Shown: positions 30,054-39,635, counted from the first letter of the stretch. The stretch: DNA of 41,188 nt from an uncultured Chthonomonadaceae bacterium (GCA_946479035.1 CAMLDW010000022.1:1-41188); one strand, 5' to 3'. The notes: generated from the sequence alone by a model not told the origin. Translations and numbers: made by a program.

Positions 30054-31649
30054 ATGAAAGCATGGATGTGGTTCGTTCTGATCGTGGTTGCGTTGGCGGC
30101 CCTGGTGGGCTGGCGGCTGAAGTCGAACTCCGGCGAGGAGGGGCAGGTCGCGGGCCGGGCTAGGGGGGCCCGCACGGCTGTCGTTCAGGTCGCCCTGGCA
30201 GGGCCAGCAACGATCAAAGACACGATCGAGGCGGTCGGCTCCCTCGAGTCGCCTAACGTCGTGCAGCTCTCGCCGCGCACCAGCGGGAGGATCGAGTTCC
30301 TACAGGTTCGAGAGGGCGACTCCGTCCGTGCGGGGCAGATGCTAGCACAGATCGACCCGGCGGAGGCCGACGCCCAGGTCGTCCAGGCGCAAGCGAACCT
30401 GGCGCAAGCTCAGTCGCGGCTCGCCGAGGCAAAGCTGCAGCAGGGGCCAAACAGCGCCTCAGTAGCGGGCCAGGTGGAGCAACAGACGGCACTCGTTGCA
30501 AGCGCTGACGCCGACCTCGAGCAGGTCAAGAGGAACTCGGAGTCCCAGATCGAGTCCGCACAGGCCTCGGTGGGCGACGCCGAGGCAAAGGTCCGGTCGA
30601 GCCAAGCGCAGGTGACGAACGCGCTAGCCGTGCTCGAACGCGAGCGTGCGAGCCTCAAAAACGCCCAGACCAAGCTCGACCGCACACTTGAGCTTTATCG
30701 ACAGGGGTTCATCGCCGCCCAGGACGTAGACGACGCCAAGACCTCCGTGGACGTGCAGGACGGGAACGTGAAGGTCGCAGCGGCACAGCTCGACGCGGCC
30801 AAACAGGCAAAGACCTCGGCTGACAGGCAGTTGGACGTCTCCAAGCTCAACCTCGCGATGGCTCAGAGGAAGGCGACTTCAGACGTTTCTGCCTCTCAGG
30901 CGCGCGCGGTGCAGGCAAGGTCAGCCTTGAAGATCGCCAAGGCGAACGAGGCCCAAAACCCTGCCTACAAGGAGAACATCGCAGCTTTGCAGTCAGCGGT
31001 GGACGCAGCGCGAGCGCAGCTCGACCTCGCACGCTCGACGAAGTCGAACACCGTACTGAGCTCGCCCATCGACGGTGTCGTTTCCGCGCGCAACTCGGAC
31101 CCTGGCTCCCTCGCGAGCCCCGGCCAGCCGGTGCTAGTGGTCCAGTCGCTGGACTGGCTCTTCTTTGCGGCTTCGTTGCCGATCGAAGCCAGCAGCGCCG
31201 TGAAGGACGGCCAAAGCGTAGAAGTCACGGTGGACGGCCTCGAAGGGCGCACCTTCACCGGCAAGGTGACCCACGTCAACCTCGTCGCGGACCCTCAGAG
31301 CCGGCAGTTTGGGGTGCAGGTGCGGTTAGAGAACCCGGACCGCGCGCTGAGGCCCGGTATGTTCGGGCGGATCCGCATCGTTACGCGAGAGATAAGCGCT
31401 TCCGTCGCCGTGCCCAAAGAGGCCTTGACTGAAAACGACAAGGGGACGACGGTCGCCGTGGTCGGCGATGACATGAAGGTGCAGGTGCGCGAGGTTAAGA
31501 AGGGCGCGACCGACGGGAAACAGGTCGAGATAGCGAACGGCGTTAGCGCCGGTGAAAAGGTCGTCGTGCTCACCCTTCAGCCATTGAGGGACGGACAAAC
31601 GGTCTCGCTCCCTCAGCCCGCAGGAGGACGCACAAGCGGCCGCCGATGA
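30054..31649 (+). CDS. RND efflux periplasmic adaptor (HlyD/AcrA family)
   Basis: A 531-residue membrane fusion protein, long for the family. One N-terminal membrane anchor (WMWFVLIVVALAALVGW) precedes the lipoyl/barrel half (VQLSPRTSGRIEFLQVREGDSV, QMLAQIDPAEAD). A very long Ala/Gln/Lys-rich coiled-coil hairpin follows (about 95-335) and the chain returns with SPIDGVVSARNSDPGSLASPG, then a beta-barrel and membrane-proximal domain (FTGKVTHVNLVADPQSRQFG). It would bridge the RND pump and the TolC-like channel. The extended hairpin suggests a wide periplasmic span. It shares a divergent region with the binding-lipoprotein gene, and its stop overlaps the pump start (ATGA). Confidence 0.92.
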   Translation: MKAWMWFVLIVVALAALVGWRLKSNSGEEGQVAGRARGARTAVVQVALAGPATIKDTIEAVGSLESPNVVQLSPRTSGRIEFLQVREGDSVRAGQMLAQIDPAEADAQVVQAQANLAQAQSRLAEAKLQQGPNSASVAGQVEQQTALVASADADLEQVKRNSESQIESAQASVGDAEAKVRSSQAQVTNALAVLERERASLKNAQTKLDRTLELYRQGFIAAQDVDDAKTSVDVQDGNVKVAAAQLDAAKQAKTSADRQLDVSKLNLAMAQRKATSDVSASQARAVQARSALKIAKANEAQNPAYKENIAALQSAVDAARAQLDLARSTKSNTVLSSPIDGVVSARNSDPGSLASPGQPVLVVQSLDWLFFAASLPIEASSAVKDGQSVEVTVDGLEGRTFTGKVTHVNLVADPQSRQFGVQVRLENPDRALRPGMFGRIRIVTREISASVAVPKEALTENDKGTTVAVVGDDMKVQVREVKKGATDGKQVEIANGVSAGEKVVVLTLQPLRDGQTVSLPQPAGGRTSGRR

Positions 31650-34600
31650 ACATCGGAAAGTTTTCCGTTACGCGCCCGGTCGCGGTGACGATGCGCATCC
31701 TGGCGCTCGTCACGCTTGGTTTTGTGTGCCTACAGCGGCTCCCTGTAGACCTGCTGCCTAGGATCGACATCCCCACGGTCGTGATCAACGTGAGCTGGCC
31801 GAACACGTCGCCGGAAGAGATGGAGACGCAGATCGCCCGGCCCTTGGAGCAGGCGGTCAGCACGGTGCGCGGGCTCGACTTGGTCTCTTCGTCCTCATCC
31901 CAGGGCAACGCTTCCGTGCGAGTGCAGTTCAAGTACGGAGTCAACATCGACCAAGCGGCCATCGACGTGCTGCAGCTCGCCCAGCGCGCACAAGGGCGGT
32001 TCCCGCGAGACCCGAACATCTCGCCGATCACGATATTCAAGTTCGACCCTTCACAGCAGCCGATCCTGAACTACGGTGTCGCCTCTAAGGACGGCGACCT
32101 GGTGAAGCTGCAGAGCCGCCTCGTGAACGAACTGAGCCCACAGATCGAGGCGGCTGGCGGCGTCGCCGCGGTGAACGTGGGGGGCGGCCAGGACCGCGCG
32201 ATCATGGTTGACATCGATCCAGAGAAGCTGCGCGCGCGGAACCTGACCATCGCAGACGTCTCGAGACGGCTATCCGAGGAGAACACGAGCTTCCCCGCCG
32301 GTGTCGTGACCGAAGGCAAGACGCAGTACAACCTTCGCAGCGTCGGCTACTTCAAGAACCTGGACGAGCTGCGGCAACTGCCCGTCGGCTCGTCCAACGG
32401 CCAGGCCGTCTCGCTGGACGAAGTGGCGAACGTGCGGGACGCGAGCCAGGACGTGACGGTCTTTTCGCGCATGGGCGGCAAGCCGGCGCTCAACCTCTCG
32501 ATCAGCAAACAGAGCGACGCGAACACGGTCGAGACCTCGGACAACGTGAAGAAGGTGATCGCCGACATCCAGTCGCGCAACCCGGACCTGACCTTCTCCA
32601 TCGCGTTCGACCAATCTGACTTCATCGCCAGCTCGATCGGCGACCTGAAGGAGACCGCGATCTTTGGCGCGGTGATGGCGATCCTGATCATCACGTTCTT
32701 CCTTCGGAACTTGCGCAGCACGTTCGTCGTCGCGCTCTCGATCCCGATCTCCATCATTTCTACGTTCGCCCTCCTTTACTTCGCCGGGTTTACCCTGAAC
32801 GTGATCTCGCTGAGCGGCCTTGCGCTTGCGACCGGGCTCATCGTCGATGACGCGATCGTCATATTGGAGAACATCTACAGGCACATCGAGCGCGATGGCT
32901 CGGGCCCGGCGCAGGCGTCTGTGACGGGGACGCAGGAGATCATGCCAGCCGTCATCGCCTCGACCTTTACGGTGATGATCGTGTTCCTGCCGCTCTTCTT
33001 GATCCACGGGCGGCCGGGGCAGGTGTTCTCGCAGTTCGCTCTGGTCGTCGTGTTCTCGCTAGCGGTCTCGCTGCTCGACGCGACGACGATCGTGCCGATG
33101 CTCGCAGCGCGCATGGTGAACAGGCGCGACGTGGTGGAGGAGGCCCACCCAGAGCTTCGCAAAAAGCAGACGCCGCTCCTGCACGCGTTCGACAAGGCGG
33201 GCGTGTGGCAGCGCAAGATGGACGCCAGCTATCGGCGTGGACTGCAGTGGGCCATCGGACACAGGGGCTCGGTCATCGGCATCGGGCTCGCCTGCGTCGC
33301 AGCGGCGCTCTTGCTGTGGCCAAAGCTTGGCAAACAGCAGTTTCCGGCGACCGACAGCGGCAACCTCTCGATGCGGCTGCGGTTCCCCATCGGCACCCCG
33401 ATCGAGACCACCGACGCTGCGATGAAGCAGGTCGAGAAGATCGTTATGGCGGATCCTGACGTGGCAACGCTCCTCACCACTGCGGGGGGAGGCGGGCGCG
33501 GTGGCGGTGGAGGCAACTCGCCTCAGGAGGGAAACGCAACGATCCGACTTAAGCCCGACCGCAAGACTCCGACCGCGGACGTGGTCAAACGACTGCAGGC
33601 CGCGCTCGGGCGGATCCCAGGCGGACAGGCGCAGGTCTCATCGACTGACATCGTCCAGCGCATCATCGGCGCAGACACGAACTTTTCCGTCGACGTGTAC
33701 GGACAGGACTTGAGCGAGCTGACGCAGGTCGCTACGCGAGTCCAGCAGGCGATGTCGGACGTGCCGGGCCTGCAAAACGTCAACCTCAGCGTGCAAGACG
33801 CGCTGCCCGAAGTGCAGTGGGAGGTCGACCGGCAGAAGGCCCGCGCCTTGGGCGTCTCTTTCGCCGACGTCGCGAGCGTGATCGCCTCGACGACGAACGG
33901 GCAGCTTGCGACGTACTACCAGGAGAACGGCTATCAGTATCCGATCTACGTGCAGGTGCCGCGCGCCCTGCGAAACAGCGTTGCAGACATCTCAAAGCTG
34001 CCTGTGCTGAGCGAAAGCGGACAGATGATCACGCTCGGGCAAGTGGCGACCGCGCACTACGACATCGGCCCGAACCAGGTCGCGCGGCAGAACAGGCAGC
34101 GGTTCATCAACGTCGGCGGCAACGTGCTGGACCGCTCGGAGAGCGACGTGGAGGCGGACGTCTCCAAGGCTCTCGGTAGCCTCTCGTTCCCCACCGGCAC
34201 CTATTGGACTGTCAGCGTGCGCCAATTGCAGGGTCAGCAGGAATATGCCGGCCTCGGGCTCTCCGTCGCGCTCGCGATCGCGCTCATCTACATGCTGCTG
34301 GCTTCGCAGTTCGAGTCGTTCGTGTACCCGATGGTCGTGCTTACGTCCGTGCCGCTCTGTGCGATCGGACTGGTTCTCGCGCTCTTCATCACGCACCGCG
34401 ACTTTGGCCTCACGGCGTTCATCGGCCTCTTGATGTTGATCGGTATCGTCGTCAAGAACGGGATCCTGCTCGTGGACTATACGAACGTGCTGCGGAAGCG
34501 CGGACTTCCGCGCAACGAGGCGATCTTCCAGGCAGGGCCCACGAGGCTGCGACCGATCCTGATGACGACGCTGGCGGCGATCCTGGGAATGACGCCGCTC

Positions 34601-34843
34601 GCGATCGGTCTCGGGAGCGGGTCGGAGATGTACGTGCCGCTGGCGACCGCGGTGATCGGCGGGCTGGCGACATCGACTCTTCTGACACTGTTCGTCGTGC
34701 CGACCGTGTACACGATGTTCGACGACCTAGAGCAGAAGATCAAGCGGCGCGCGAAGCCGCTGGATTGGTCGAGCGGCAGCTCGGAGCCTGAGCCGAACGG
34801 AAAGTCGGCCGTCGAGCCTGGGGTGCGAGAGGTTACAAAGTGA
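31646..34843 (+). CDS. RND efflux pump, HAE-1 type inner-membrane transporter
   Basis: A 1065-residue proton-driven pump of the AcrB/MexB class. It shows the N-terminal FSVTRPVAVTMRILALVTLG helix, two large periplasmic loops, the TM4 proton-relay pair Asp401-Asp402 (GLIVDDAIVILENI) and the TM10 Lys937 (GIVVKNGILLVDY). Drug or lipid substrates cannot be told from sequence. A Gly-rich insertion (TTAGGGGRGGGGGNSPQEG, near residue 611-630) sits in the second periplasmic loop, in the porter-domain region. It is coupled to the adaptor gene upstream by ATGA and to the TolC-like gene downstream by GTGA, so the three parts are made together. Confidence 0.95.
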   Translation: MNIGKFSVTRPVAVTMRILALVTLGFVCLQRLPVDLLPRIDIPTVVINVSWPNTSPEEMETQIARPLEQAVSTVRGLDLVSSSSSQGNASVRVQFKYGVNIDQAAIDVLQLAQRAQGRFPRDPNISPITIFKFDPSQQPILNYGVASKDGDLVKLQSRLVNELSPQIEAAGGVAAVNVGGGQDRAIMVDIDPEKLRARNLTIADVSRRLSEENTSFPAGVVTEGKTQYNLRSVGYFKNLDELRQLPVGSSNGQAVSLDEVANVRDASQDVTVFSRMGGKPALNLSISKQSDANTVETSDNVKKVIADIQSRNPDLTFSIAFDQSDFIASSIGDLKETAIFGAVMAILIITFFLRNLRSTFVVALSIPISIISTFALLYFAGFTLNVISLSGLALATGLIVDDAIVILENIYRHIERDGSGPAQASVTGTQEIMPAVIASTFTVMIVFLPLFLIHGRPGQVFSQFALVVVFSLAVSLLDATTIVPMLAARMVNRRDVVEEAHPELRKKQTPLLHAFDKAGVWQRKMDASYRRGLQWAIGHRGSVIGIGLACVAAALLLWPKLGKQQFPATDSGNLSMRLRFPIGTPIETTDAAMKQVEKIVMADPDVATLLTTAGGGGRGGGGGNSPQEGNATIRLKPDRKTPTADVVKRLQAALGRIPGGQAQVSSTDIVQRIIGADTNFSVDVYGQDLSELTQVATRVQQAMSDVPGLQNVNLSVQDALPEVQWEVDRQKARALGVSFADVASVIASTTNGQLATYYQENGYQYPIYVQVPRALRNSVADISKLPVLSESGQMITLGQVATAHYDIGPNQVARQNRQRFINVGGNVLDRSESDVEADVSKALGSLSFPTGTYWTVSVRQLQGQQEYAGLGLSVALAIALIYMLLASQFESFVYPMVVLTSVPLCAIGLVLALFITHRDFGLTAFIGLLMLIGIVVKNGILLVDYTNVLRKRGLPRNEAIFQAGPTRLRPILMTTLAAILGMTPLAIGLGSGSEMYVPLATAVIGGLATSTLLTLFVVPTVYTMFDDLEQKIKRRAKPLDWSSGSSEPEPNGKSAVEPGVREVTK

Positions 34844-36216
34844 AGAGGTCCCTGTTCGCGTGCGCCGTCACCCTGACCAGTCTAGGCTCAGCCCAGACGC
34901 CCCCTGTCAAGCCGACGACCCCGGACATACCCGTCTTCAAAGGGTTCGCGTTCCCGCCTCTCCCCGGCGTACAAGAGGAAATCGGCAAGCGGCCCTTGAC
35001 GGTGGAGGAGGCGGTCGCGATCGCCCTTCAACGACTGCCCGCACTTAGAATCGAGTTCGACCGCATGTCTGCGGCAAAAGGGCGCGCAGAGCAGGCGCGC
35101 GCGGGACTCGTCCCACAGTTGGGGCTAACCTACGGCGCCTCCAACCAAGACGTCTTGAAGGGCGCCCAGATCAGTTCCGGCGGCGGCAGCGGCACAGGTC
35201 TGCGGTCCAACGGCGCAGTCACGGTCACCCAGTTGCTCTTTGACTTTGGTAGGACGCGATCCTTGGCTCGTCAGCAGAGCGCGCTAGCACAGGCGGCGAT
35301 CGAGACGTATTCGCAGGCGCAGCTCGACGCAGCCCAGGGCGTGCGGCAGGCGTTCTATTCGCTGCAGCGCAGCACGCAGCTGGAGGCGGTGTCGGAGTCG
35401 AACCTGGAGACGCGCAACTCGCAGTTGGCGCTTGCTTCGGCGCGGCTCGAGTCTGGCCTTGGTGCGCCAGCGGACCTGCTGCGCGCAAAGAACTCCGTCG
35501 GCGAGGCTACGATCGCGCTCACGAACGCGCGCGGTGCGACAGTAGCCGCGAGGATCGGGCTCGCGCTCAGCCTCGGAGTCGACCCGCGCACACCGATTAC
35601 GCTGGCGCAGTCAGAAGAAGGCATGACCGAGGGCGACGTCAACGCGCTCGTGGCGCGCGCGCTCGAACAGCGACCTGAGATCAGACAGGCGAACGCGAAC
35701 ATACGGGCCTCTCAGCACGGGCTCGACGCAGCCCACCAGACGAGCCTTCCGACGATCAACTTCACGGCGAACGTATCGGCCAGAGGAGGCAACGACCCAC
35801 TTACAAACCAGAACAGCAGCGTCGGGATCAACTTTAGCTGGGCCATCGGCGACGGCGGGCTGGCCCAGGGCAGGGCCCACGAGGCGCGCGCCAGCCTCGA
35901 TGAGTCGAAAGAGACACTGCGGCAACTGCTCTACCGAATTGCAGGCGAGGTCGTACAGGCCACCATAGACATGCAGGCAGCGGAACAGCGCCTGCAGACC
36001 TCCCGAGCGGAGGTAGAAAACGCCAAAGAGCTCGTGAGGATCTCCGAGGGCCGGTACAAGGGCGGAATCGGTACGTTCCTCGAGGTGACCGACGCGCAGG
36101 ACGCCTACTTCTCCGCGCTACGCAACGTTGCGACCGCTCAGGCGGACGTTCAGCTGGCCCTCGCCTCACTGCGGCGCGCCGTCGGCGAACCCGTACCGAC
36201 CCAGCCAAAGAAATAG
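34840..36216 (+). CDS. TolC-family outer-membrane efflux channel
   Basis: A 458-residue outer-membrane protein. The GTG at 34840 overlaps the pump stop (GTGA) and opens a signal peptide (MKRSLFACAVTLTSLGSAQ). The mature protein has the two-fold repeat of TolC proteins: LTVEEAVAIALQRLPALR, TVTQLLFDFGRTRSLARQQSA, and a second copy with EQRPEIRQANANIRA and GINFSWAIGDGGLAQGRAHEA, ending in EGRYKGGIGTFLEVTDAQ. It completes the tripartite export system. Transcription ends at a strong hairpin that begins within its stop codon. Confidence 0.93.
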   Translation: MKRSLFACAVTLTSLGSAQTPPVKPTTPDIPVFKGFAFPPLPGVQEEIGKRPLTVEEAVAIALQRLPALRIEFDRMSAAKGRAEQARAGLVPQLGLTYGASNQDVLKGAQISSGGGSGTGLRSNGAVTVTQLLFDFGRTRSLARQQSALAQAAIETYSQAQLDAAQGVRQAFYSLQRSTQLEAVSESNLETRNSQLALASARLESGLGAPADLLRAKNSVGEATIALTNARGATVAARIGLALSLGVDPRTPITLAQSEEGMTEGDVNALVARALEQRPEIRQANANIRASQHGLDAAHQTSLPTINFTANVSARGGNDPLTNQNSSVGINFSWAIGDGGLAQGRAHEARASLDESKETLRQLLYRIAGEVVQATIDMQAAEQRLQTSRAEVENAKELVRISEGRYKGGIGTFLEVTDAQDAYFSALRNVATAQADVQLALASLRRAVGEPVPTQPKK

Positions 36217-36252
36217 CGGCCACCTCCGCCTTTCAAAGGGCGAGGTGGCCGC
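36216..36252. terminator. Bidirectional terminator between convergent genes
   Basis: GCGGCCACCTC (36216-36226) pairs perfectly with GAGGTGGCCGC (36242-36252), and the inner CTTT/AAAG extends the stem. It lies between the convergent efflux operon and the S9 peptidase gene and can serve both. No T-run follows on either strand. Confidence 0.75.
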
Positions 36253-36261
36253 TCGGTCGGC

Positions 36262-38856
36262 CTAGTTGCCCTTTTCCTTCATCTCGGCGGACGGCCGATA
36301 GTCGTCGCCAAGGAGGAAGGTAGCGAAGTACTCCATCAGCATTTGACGGAAGTAGTCGTTCAACGGCCCATAGCCATGGCGCTGCGCAGGCATCACCATG
36401 AAGTCGAACCTCTTGTTCGACCTGATCAGCGCGTCGACGAGGCGGATCGTGTTGCCAGGGTAGACGTTGTTGTCAATGTCGCCGGTCGTGAGGAGCAGCT
36501 TGCCCTTCAAGTTTGGAGCGATCTCGATGTTGGTCGGTACGTGGATCTCAAAGTGCACGTTTTGCGTCCCCACCCGCTCGAGCTTCTCCTCGTCCTGCTG
36601 TTGCTGCTGTGTCTGGCCCTGACCGCCTTGTTGCTGCTGCTGTTGCAGCAGGCCGATTAGCGGCGAGTAGTCGGCGTCGTTGTCGAGCAGCTCCTCGTCG
36701 CCGCCGCCGCCACCGCCGCCACCACCTAAGCGCCCGCGACCGGCTCCTTGGCCAGTCTGACCCTGCGCTGTGCCCTGCACGACGCGCAGCCCATGGTTGG
36801 ACTCCGACCAGTTTGCGTTATAGATGTTGTTGTCGTGGTTGCCTGAAGAGGCGACGCCGACCTTGAAGAACTCGTTGTATGGCGGCAGCAGCAGCGCCGC
36901 AGCAGTCATGAACCCGCCGCCCGAATGGCCGAAGATGCCGACCTTGTCGATGTCGATCCAGTCGTACTTCTTGGCAAGCTGCTCGACGCCGGCCTTCTTG
37001 TCAGCCAGGCCGTAGTCGCGCAGGTTGTAGTACCCATAGCTGTGGTAGTAGTTCGAGCGCTGCGGCGTGCCGCCGCGGTTTCCGATCTGCACCACGATGA
37101 ACCCGAGGTTTGCGATCTCCTGGTTCCCGTTGACCGGAGAGAAGGTCTGCGTGACGCTCTCCGTCTGCGGGCCGGGGTAGACGTTGAGGATGATCGGGTA
37201 CTTCTTGTGCGGGTCGAAGTCGAACGGCCTCCACATGTCGCCGTAGATGTCCGTAAAGCCGTCGTCGGCCTTGACGACGAACGTCTCCGGCAGCTTCCAG
37301 CCCATCGCGTAGAGCTTCGAGAGATCCATCTCCTCCAGTTCCATGACGAGCTTGCCCCGTTCGTCGCGCAGGGCGGCCCTCGGCGCGAGGTCGAGCCGCG
37401 AATAGACGTCGACGCCATATTCGTGCGAGTCAGAGAGCCTGAGAGAGTGGTCGGCATCGCCCTCGTCGAGCAACCGGAGGTCCTTGCCGTCGAGCCCGAC
37501 GCTGTAGTCATGGCTGTTGTAGAGGTCTTCGCCCGGCTCCTTGCCGACCGCGCTGAAAAAGACGCGCTTCTTCTTCTCGTCGATCGCGAGGACCGAATCG
37601 ACGCGCCATGGGCCGGAGGTGATTGCGTTCTTCAGTTCCCCGTCGTGCGAATACAAGTAGAGGTGCCCCCATCCGGTGCGCTCCGACCACCACACCATGT
37701 CGCCCGTGTTGTCCTCACCGACGTACCGCGGACCCTGGTTTTCGATCTGCGCGTCGACCACCGACTCGGTGACGAGGACCTTGACCTCGTTAGAAGCCAC
37801 GTCGTATTCGCAGAGCTCCTGGTTGCGCTGGAGCCTGTCGCGGCGGATAAAGCGTAGCTTGGCGTGGTCCTTCCCGGCCCACTGCACGCTTCCGATCGTC
37901 TGATCGATCCACTTCTCGACAGGGACTTTGACCAGCTTTTTGTTCTCGCGAGTGAATAGGTAGAGCTCCGACTGCTCGACGTTCGCCTCGCCAGGCATCT
38001 GGTACTTGTAGCTCTCGAGTGTGGGCCTGGGGGTTGCAATCGAATTGACGACCCAGAGGCTGCCTACTTTGCGCGTATCGTTCCTCTCGATCGCGAAGGC
38101 CATCGAGTCGCGCGACCAGCTCGCTGGGACTGCTGTCTTCTTCTCCTGCTTGTCGCCGAGCGTGTAGTCGGCGTAGTTGGTGCTGCGGAACTCATAGAAC
38201 TGTTCGCCGTCGGTCGTAATCTGGGTCGCTTGCACGGCGTCCGCCTCGTCTTCCTTCTTCGCCTTCTCTCCGAAGAAGAGGTTGTAGCCTTGCACGTAGG
38301 CGATGGCTAGCTCGTCAGGCGCGGTAGAGAACGTCGGGCGGGTGCTCTGGGCGCCGCCTTGAAAGTTTCCGCCGCCACCTCCGCCAAACCGGTTGCCAGG
38401 AGGGACCTGCGCCGCCGCTGGAGTATCGACCTTCTTTAGCGTCTCACCCTTGAGGTTCCATTCGTAGCTTTGGCGGTCGATCGTAAACGTTATCGCAGTC
38501 TCGTCCTTGTCGTAGCTGATGGAGTTGAACGGGAGCTGGTCGCCGACGACCGGCTTTTTGCCCAGCTCTGAGAGCGCCTCCGCCAGTTTTTCGTGGTCGA
38601 ACGCCGGCTCCTTCTTCTTCGCCTTGGGGTCGACGTACATAAACCTCTTCCCTTTCGAATCGGTCCACATGTACCAGAACCGGTCTGACTTGTTGATCCA
38701 GCCTGGAGTCAGCGACGAGGCGTAAACGAACTTCCTAAGGACCTCGTTCGAGTACTGCTTTTGGAGCTTCCAGTTCGCCTGGTTGTGCGGCTGTTGCGCC
38801 GTCACTACCGTGACGGACGCGACCGAAAGGACGAGAAGGACCGATCGTAGCTTCAT
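36262..38856 (-). CDS. Secreted S9 (dipeptidyl-peptidase-IV-like) serine peptidase
   Basis: An 864-residue exported peptidase. A signal peptide (MKLRSVLLVLSVASVTVVTAQ) precedes an eight-bladed-propeller-like DPPIV N-terminal domain (about 30-510) and a C-terminal alpha/beta hydrolase. The triad is Ser645 (GHSGGG), Asp795 (GDIDNNV) and His827 (QRHGYG). Such enzymes clip dipeptides or process oligopeptides in the periplasm or outside. Two low-complexity insertions are unusual: GGGGGGN near 158-164 in the propeller, and in the catalytic domain Gly711-719 plus Gln738-743 and Gln750-754, placed between the nucleophile and the Asp. The gene ends at a shared terminator; no Shine-Dalgarno is clear before its ATG. 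Confidence 0.93.
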   Translation of the reverse strand: MKLRSVLLVLSVASVTVVTAQQPHNQANWKLQKQYSNEVLRKFVYASSLTPGWINKSDRFWYMWTDSKGKRFMYVDPKAKKKEPAFDHEKLAEALSELGKKPVVGDQLPFNSISYDKDETAITFTIDRQSYEWNLKGETLKKVDTPAAAQVPPGNRFGGGGGGNFQGGAQSTRPTFSTAPDELAIAYVQGYNLFFGEKAKKEDEADAVQATQITTDGEQFYEFRSTNYADYTLGDKQEKKTAVPASWSRDSMAFAIERNDTRKVGSLWVVNSIATPRPTLESYKYQMPGEANVEQSELYLFTRENKKLVKVPVEKWIDQTIGSVQWAGKDHAKLRFIRRDRLQRNQELCEYDVASNEVKVLVTESVVDAQIENQGPRYVGEDNTGDMVWWSERTGWGHLYLYSHDGELKNAITSGPWRVDSVLAIDEKKKRVFFSAVGKEPGEDLYNSHDYSVGLDGKDLRLLDEGDADHSLRLSDSHEYGVDVYSRLDLAPRAALRDERGKLVMELEEMDLSKLYAMGWKLPETFVVKADDGFTDIYGDMWRPFDFDPHKKYPIILNVYPGPQTESVTQTFSPVNGNQEIANLGFIVVQIGNRGGTPQRSNYYHSYGYYNLRDYGLADKKAGVEQLAKKYDWIDIDKVGIFGHSGGGFMTAAALLLPPYNEFFKVGVASSGNHDNNIYNANWSESNHGLRVVQGTAQGQTGQGAGRGRLGGGGGGGGGDEELLDNDADYSPLIGLLQQQQQQGGQGQTQQQQQDEEKLERVGTQNVHFEIHVPTNIEIAPNLKGKLLLTTGDIDNNVYPGNTIRLVDALIRSNKRFDFMVMPAQRHGYGPLNDYFRQMLMEYFATFLLGDDYRPSAEMKEKGN

Positions 38857-38874
38857 CTTGCTTACACCCTGGAG

Positions 38875-38891
38875 CCCGGCGCAACGCCCGG
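38875..38891. terminator. Small GC hairpin after the moaE fusion gene
   Basis: CCCGGCG-CAA-CGCCCGG forms a stem with one mismatch between the molybdenum cofactor operon and the S9 gene. It could weakly terminate the operon. No T-run. Confidence 0.3.
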
Positions 38892-38911
38892 TGGCCCAAC
38901 AAATCGCGATG

Positions 38912-39634
38912 CTACCCGCGCTTGCGAGCGATCTGTCTTAGAGTATTGCAGCCGCCCGTGAGAGACCACACGCTGTGGAAGCCCTCGCGCCGCAGGTCGT
39001 CTGCCAGCAGAAGCGCGCTGACCCCGCGCTCGCAAACGAGCAACGGCTTCTTGCCGTCCGCGCCCAAGAGGGAGCGGTCGAACGAGCTCTTGGGGGAAGA
39101 AAGGTGCTCGAACGCCGTGATCGGGTCAGCGGCCTGTTCGGTCGGCTCGCGGACGTCTATAATGGTCCACTCCGCGAGCGCTTCGGGGCAGTCCACGAGC
39201 ACGGCAAGGCCGTTCGGCTCGCTGCCCGCCTCTGCCTGAGCCGCGTTCACCCACGAGACCGCGCCGTCCGCGAAGACCTCGCGCTTCCAGATCGGGACCC
39301 TCCGCTTGACCTCGTCGATCACGTACTGACACGCCTCGAACGCTGCCCCTCTGTGCGGCGCGGCGACCGTGACCCGTACGGCGACATCGCCGATCTGCAA
39401 CGGTCCCGTGCGATGAATGCAGTGCACTTCTGTCGCGCCGAAGCGCTCTTTGGCCTCCGATGTGATCCTCTCGCCCTCTTTGGCCGCGACGCTCGGCATC
39501 GCCTCATACTCGAGCGCGACGACCGGCCTGCCTTCGTTGTGGTCTCGCACGATTCCTTCAAAGACGACCTGCGCGCCGTCGTGCGGTCCGGACAGGGCGA
39601 CCGCGACGATCGGTCTGTCGGTGAGTTCGAACAC
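38912..39634 (-). CDS. moaE: Molybdopterin synthase large subunit MoaE fused to a rhodanese-like domain
   Basis: A 240-residue fusion. Residues 1-135 are MoaE, the catalytic subunit that inserts two sulfurs into precursor Z to make molybdopterin, with FEGIVRDHNEGRPVVALEYEA, HRTGPLQIGDVAV, AAPHRGAAFEAC and the catalytic lysine in PIWKRE (Lys117). Residues 140-238 resemble a compact rhodanese domain (WTIIDVREPTEQ; LLVCERGVSALLLADDLRREG), with an active-site loop Cys201-ERG-VS. Rhodaneses carry sulfur as a persulfide, so the fusion may feed sulfur for MoaD thiocarboxylate (inference). The GTG at 39634 follows GGCGGGTGG; an in-frame GTG at 39643, overlapping moaD, is the alternative. Last gene of the operon. 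Confidence 0.87.
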   Translation of the reverse strand: MFELTDRPIVAVALSGPHDGAQVVFEGIVRDHNEGRPVVALEYEAMPSVAAKEGERITSEAKERFGATEVHCIHRTGPLQIGDVAVRVTVAAPHRGAAFEACQYVIDEVKRRVPIWKREVFADGAVSWVNAAQAEAGSEPNGLAVLVDCPEALAEWTIIDVREPTEQAADPITAFEHLSSPKSSFDRSLLGADGKKPLLVCERGVSALLLADDLRREGFHSVWSLTGGCNTLRQIARKRG

Positions 39635-39635
39635 G

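Noticed and set aside
36595..36655. CTG/TTG-rich run that could look like a CRISPR or tandem repeat
   Set aside because: It encodes the Gln tracts of the S9 peptidase; there are no spacers.
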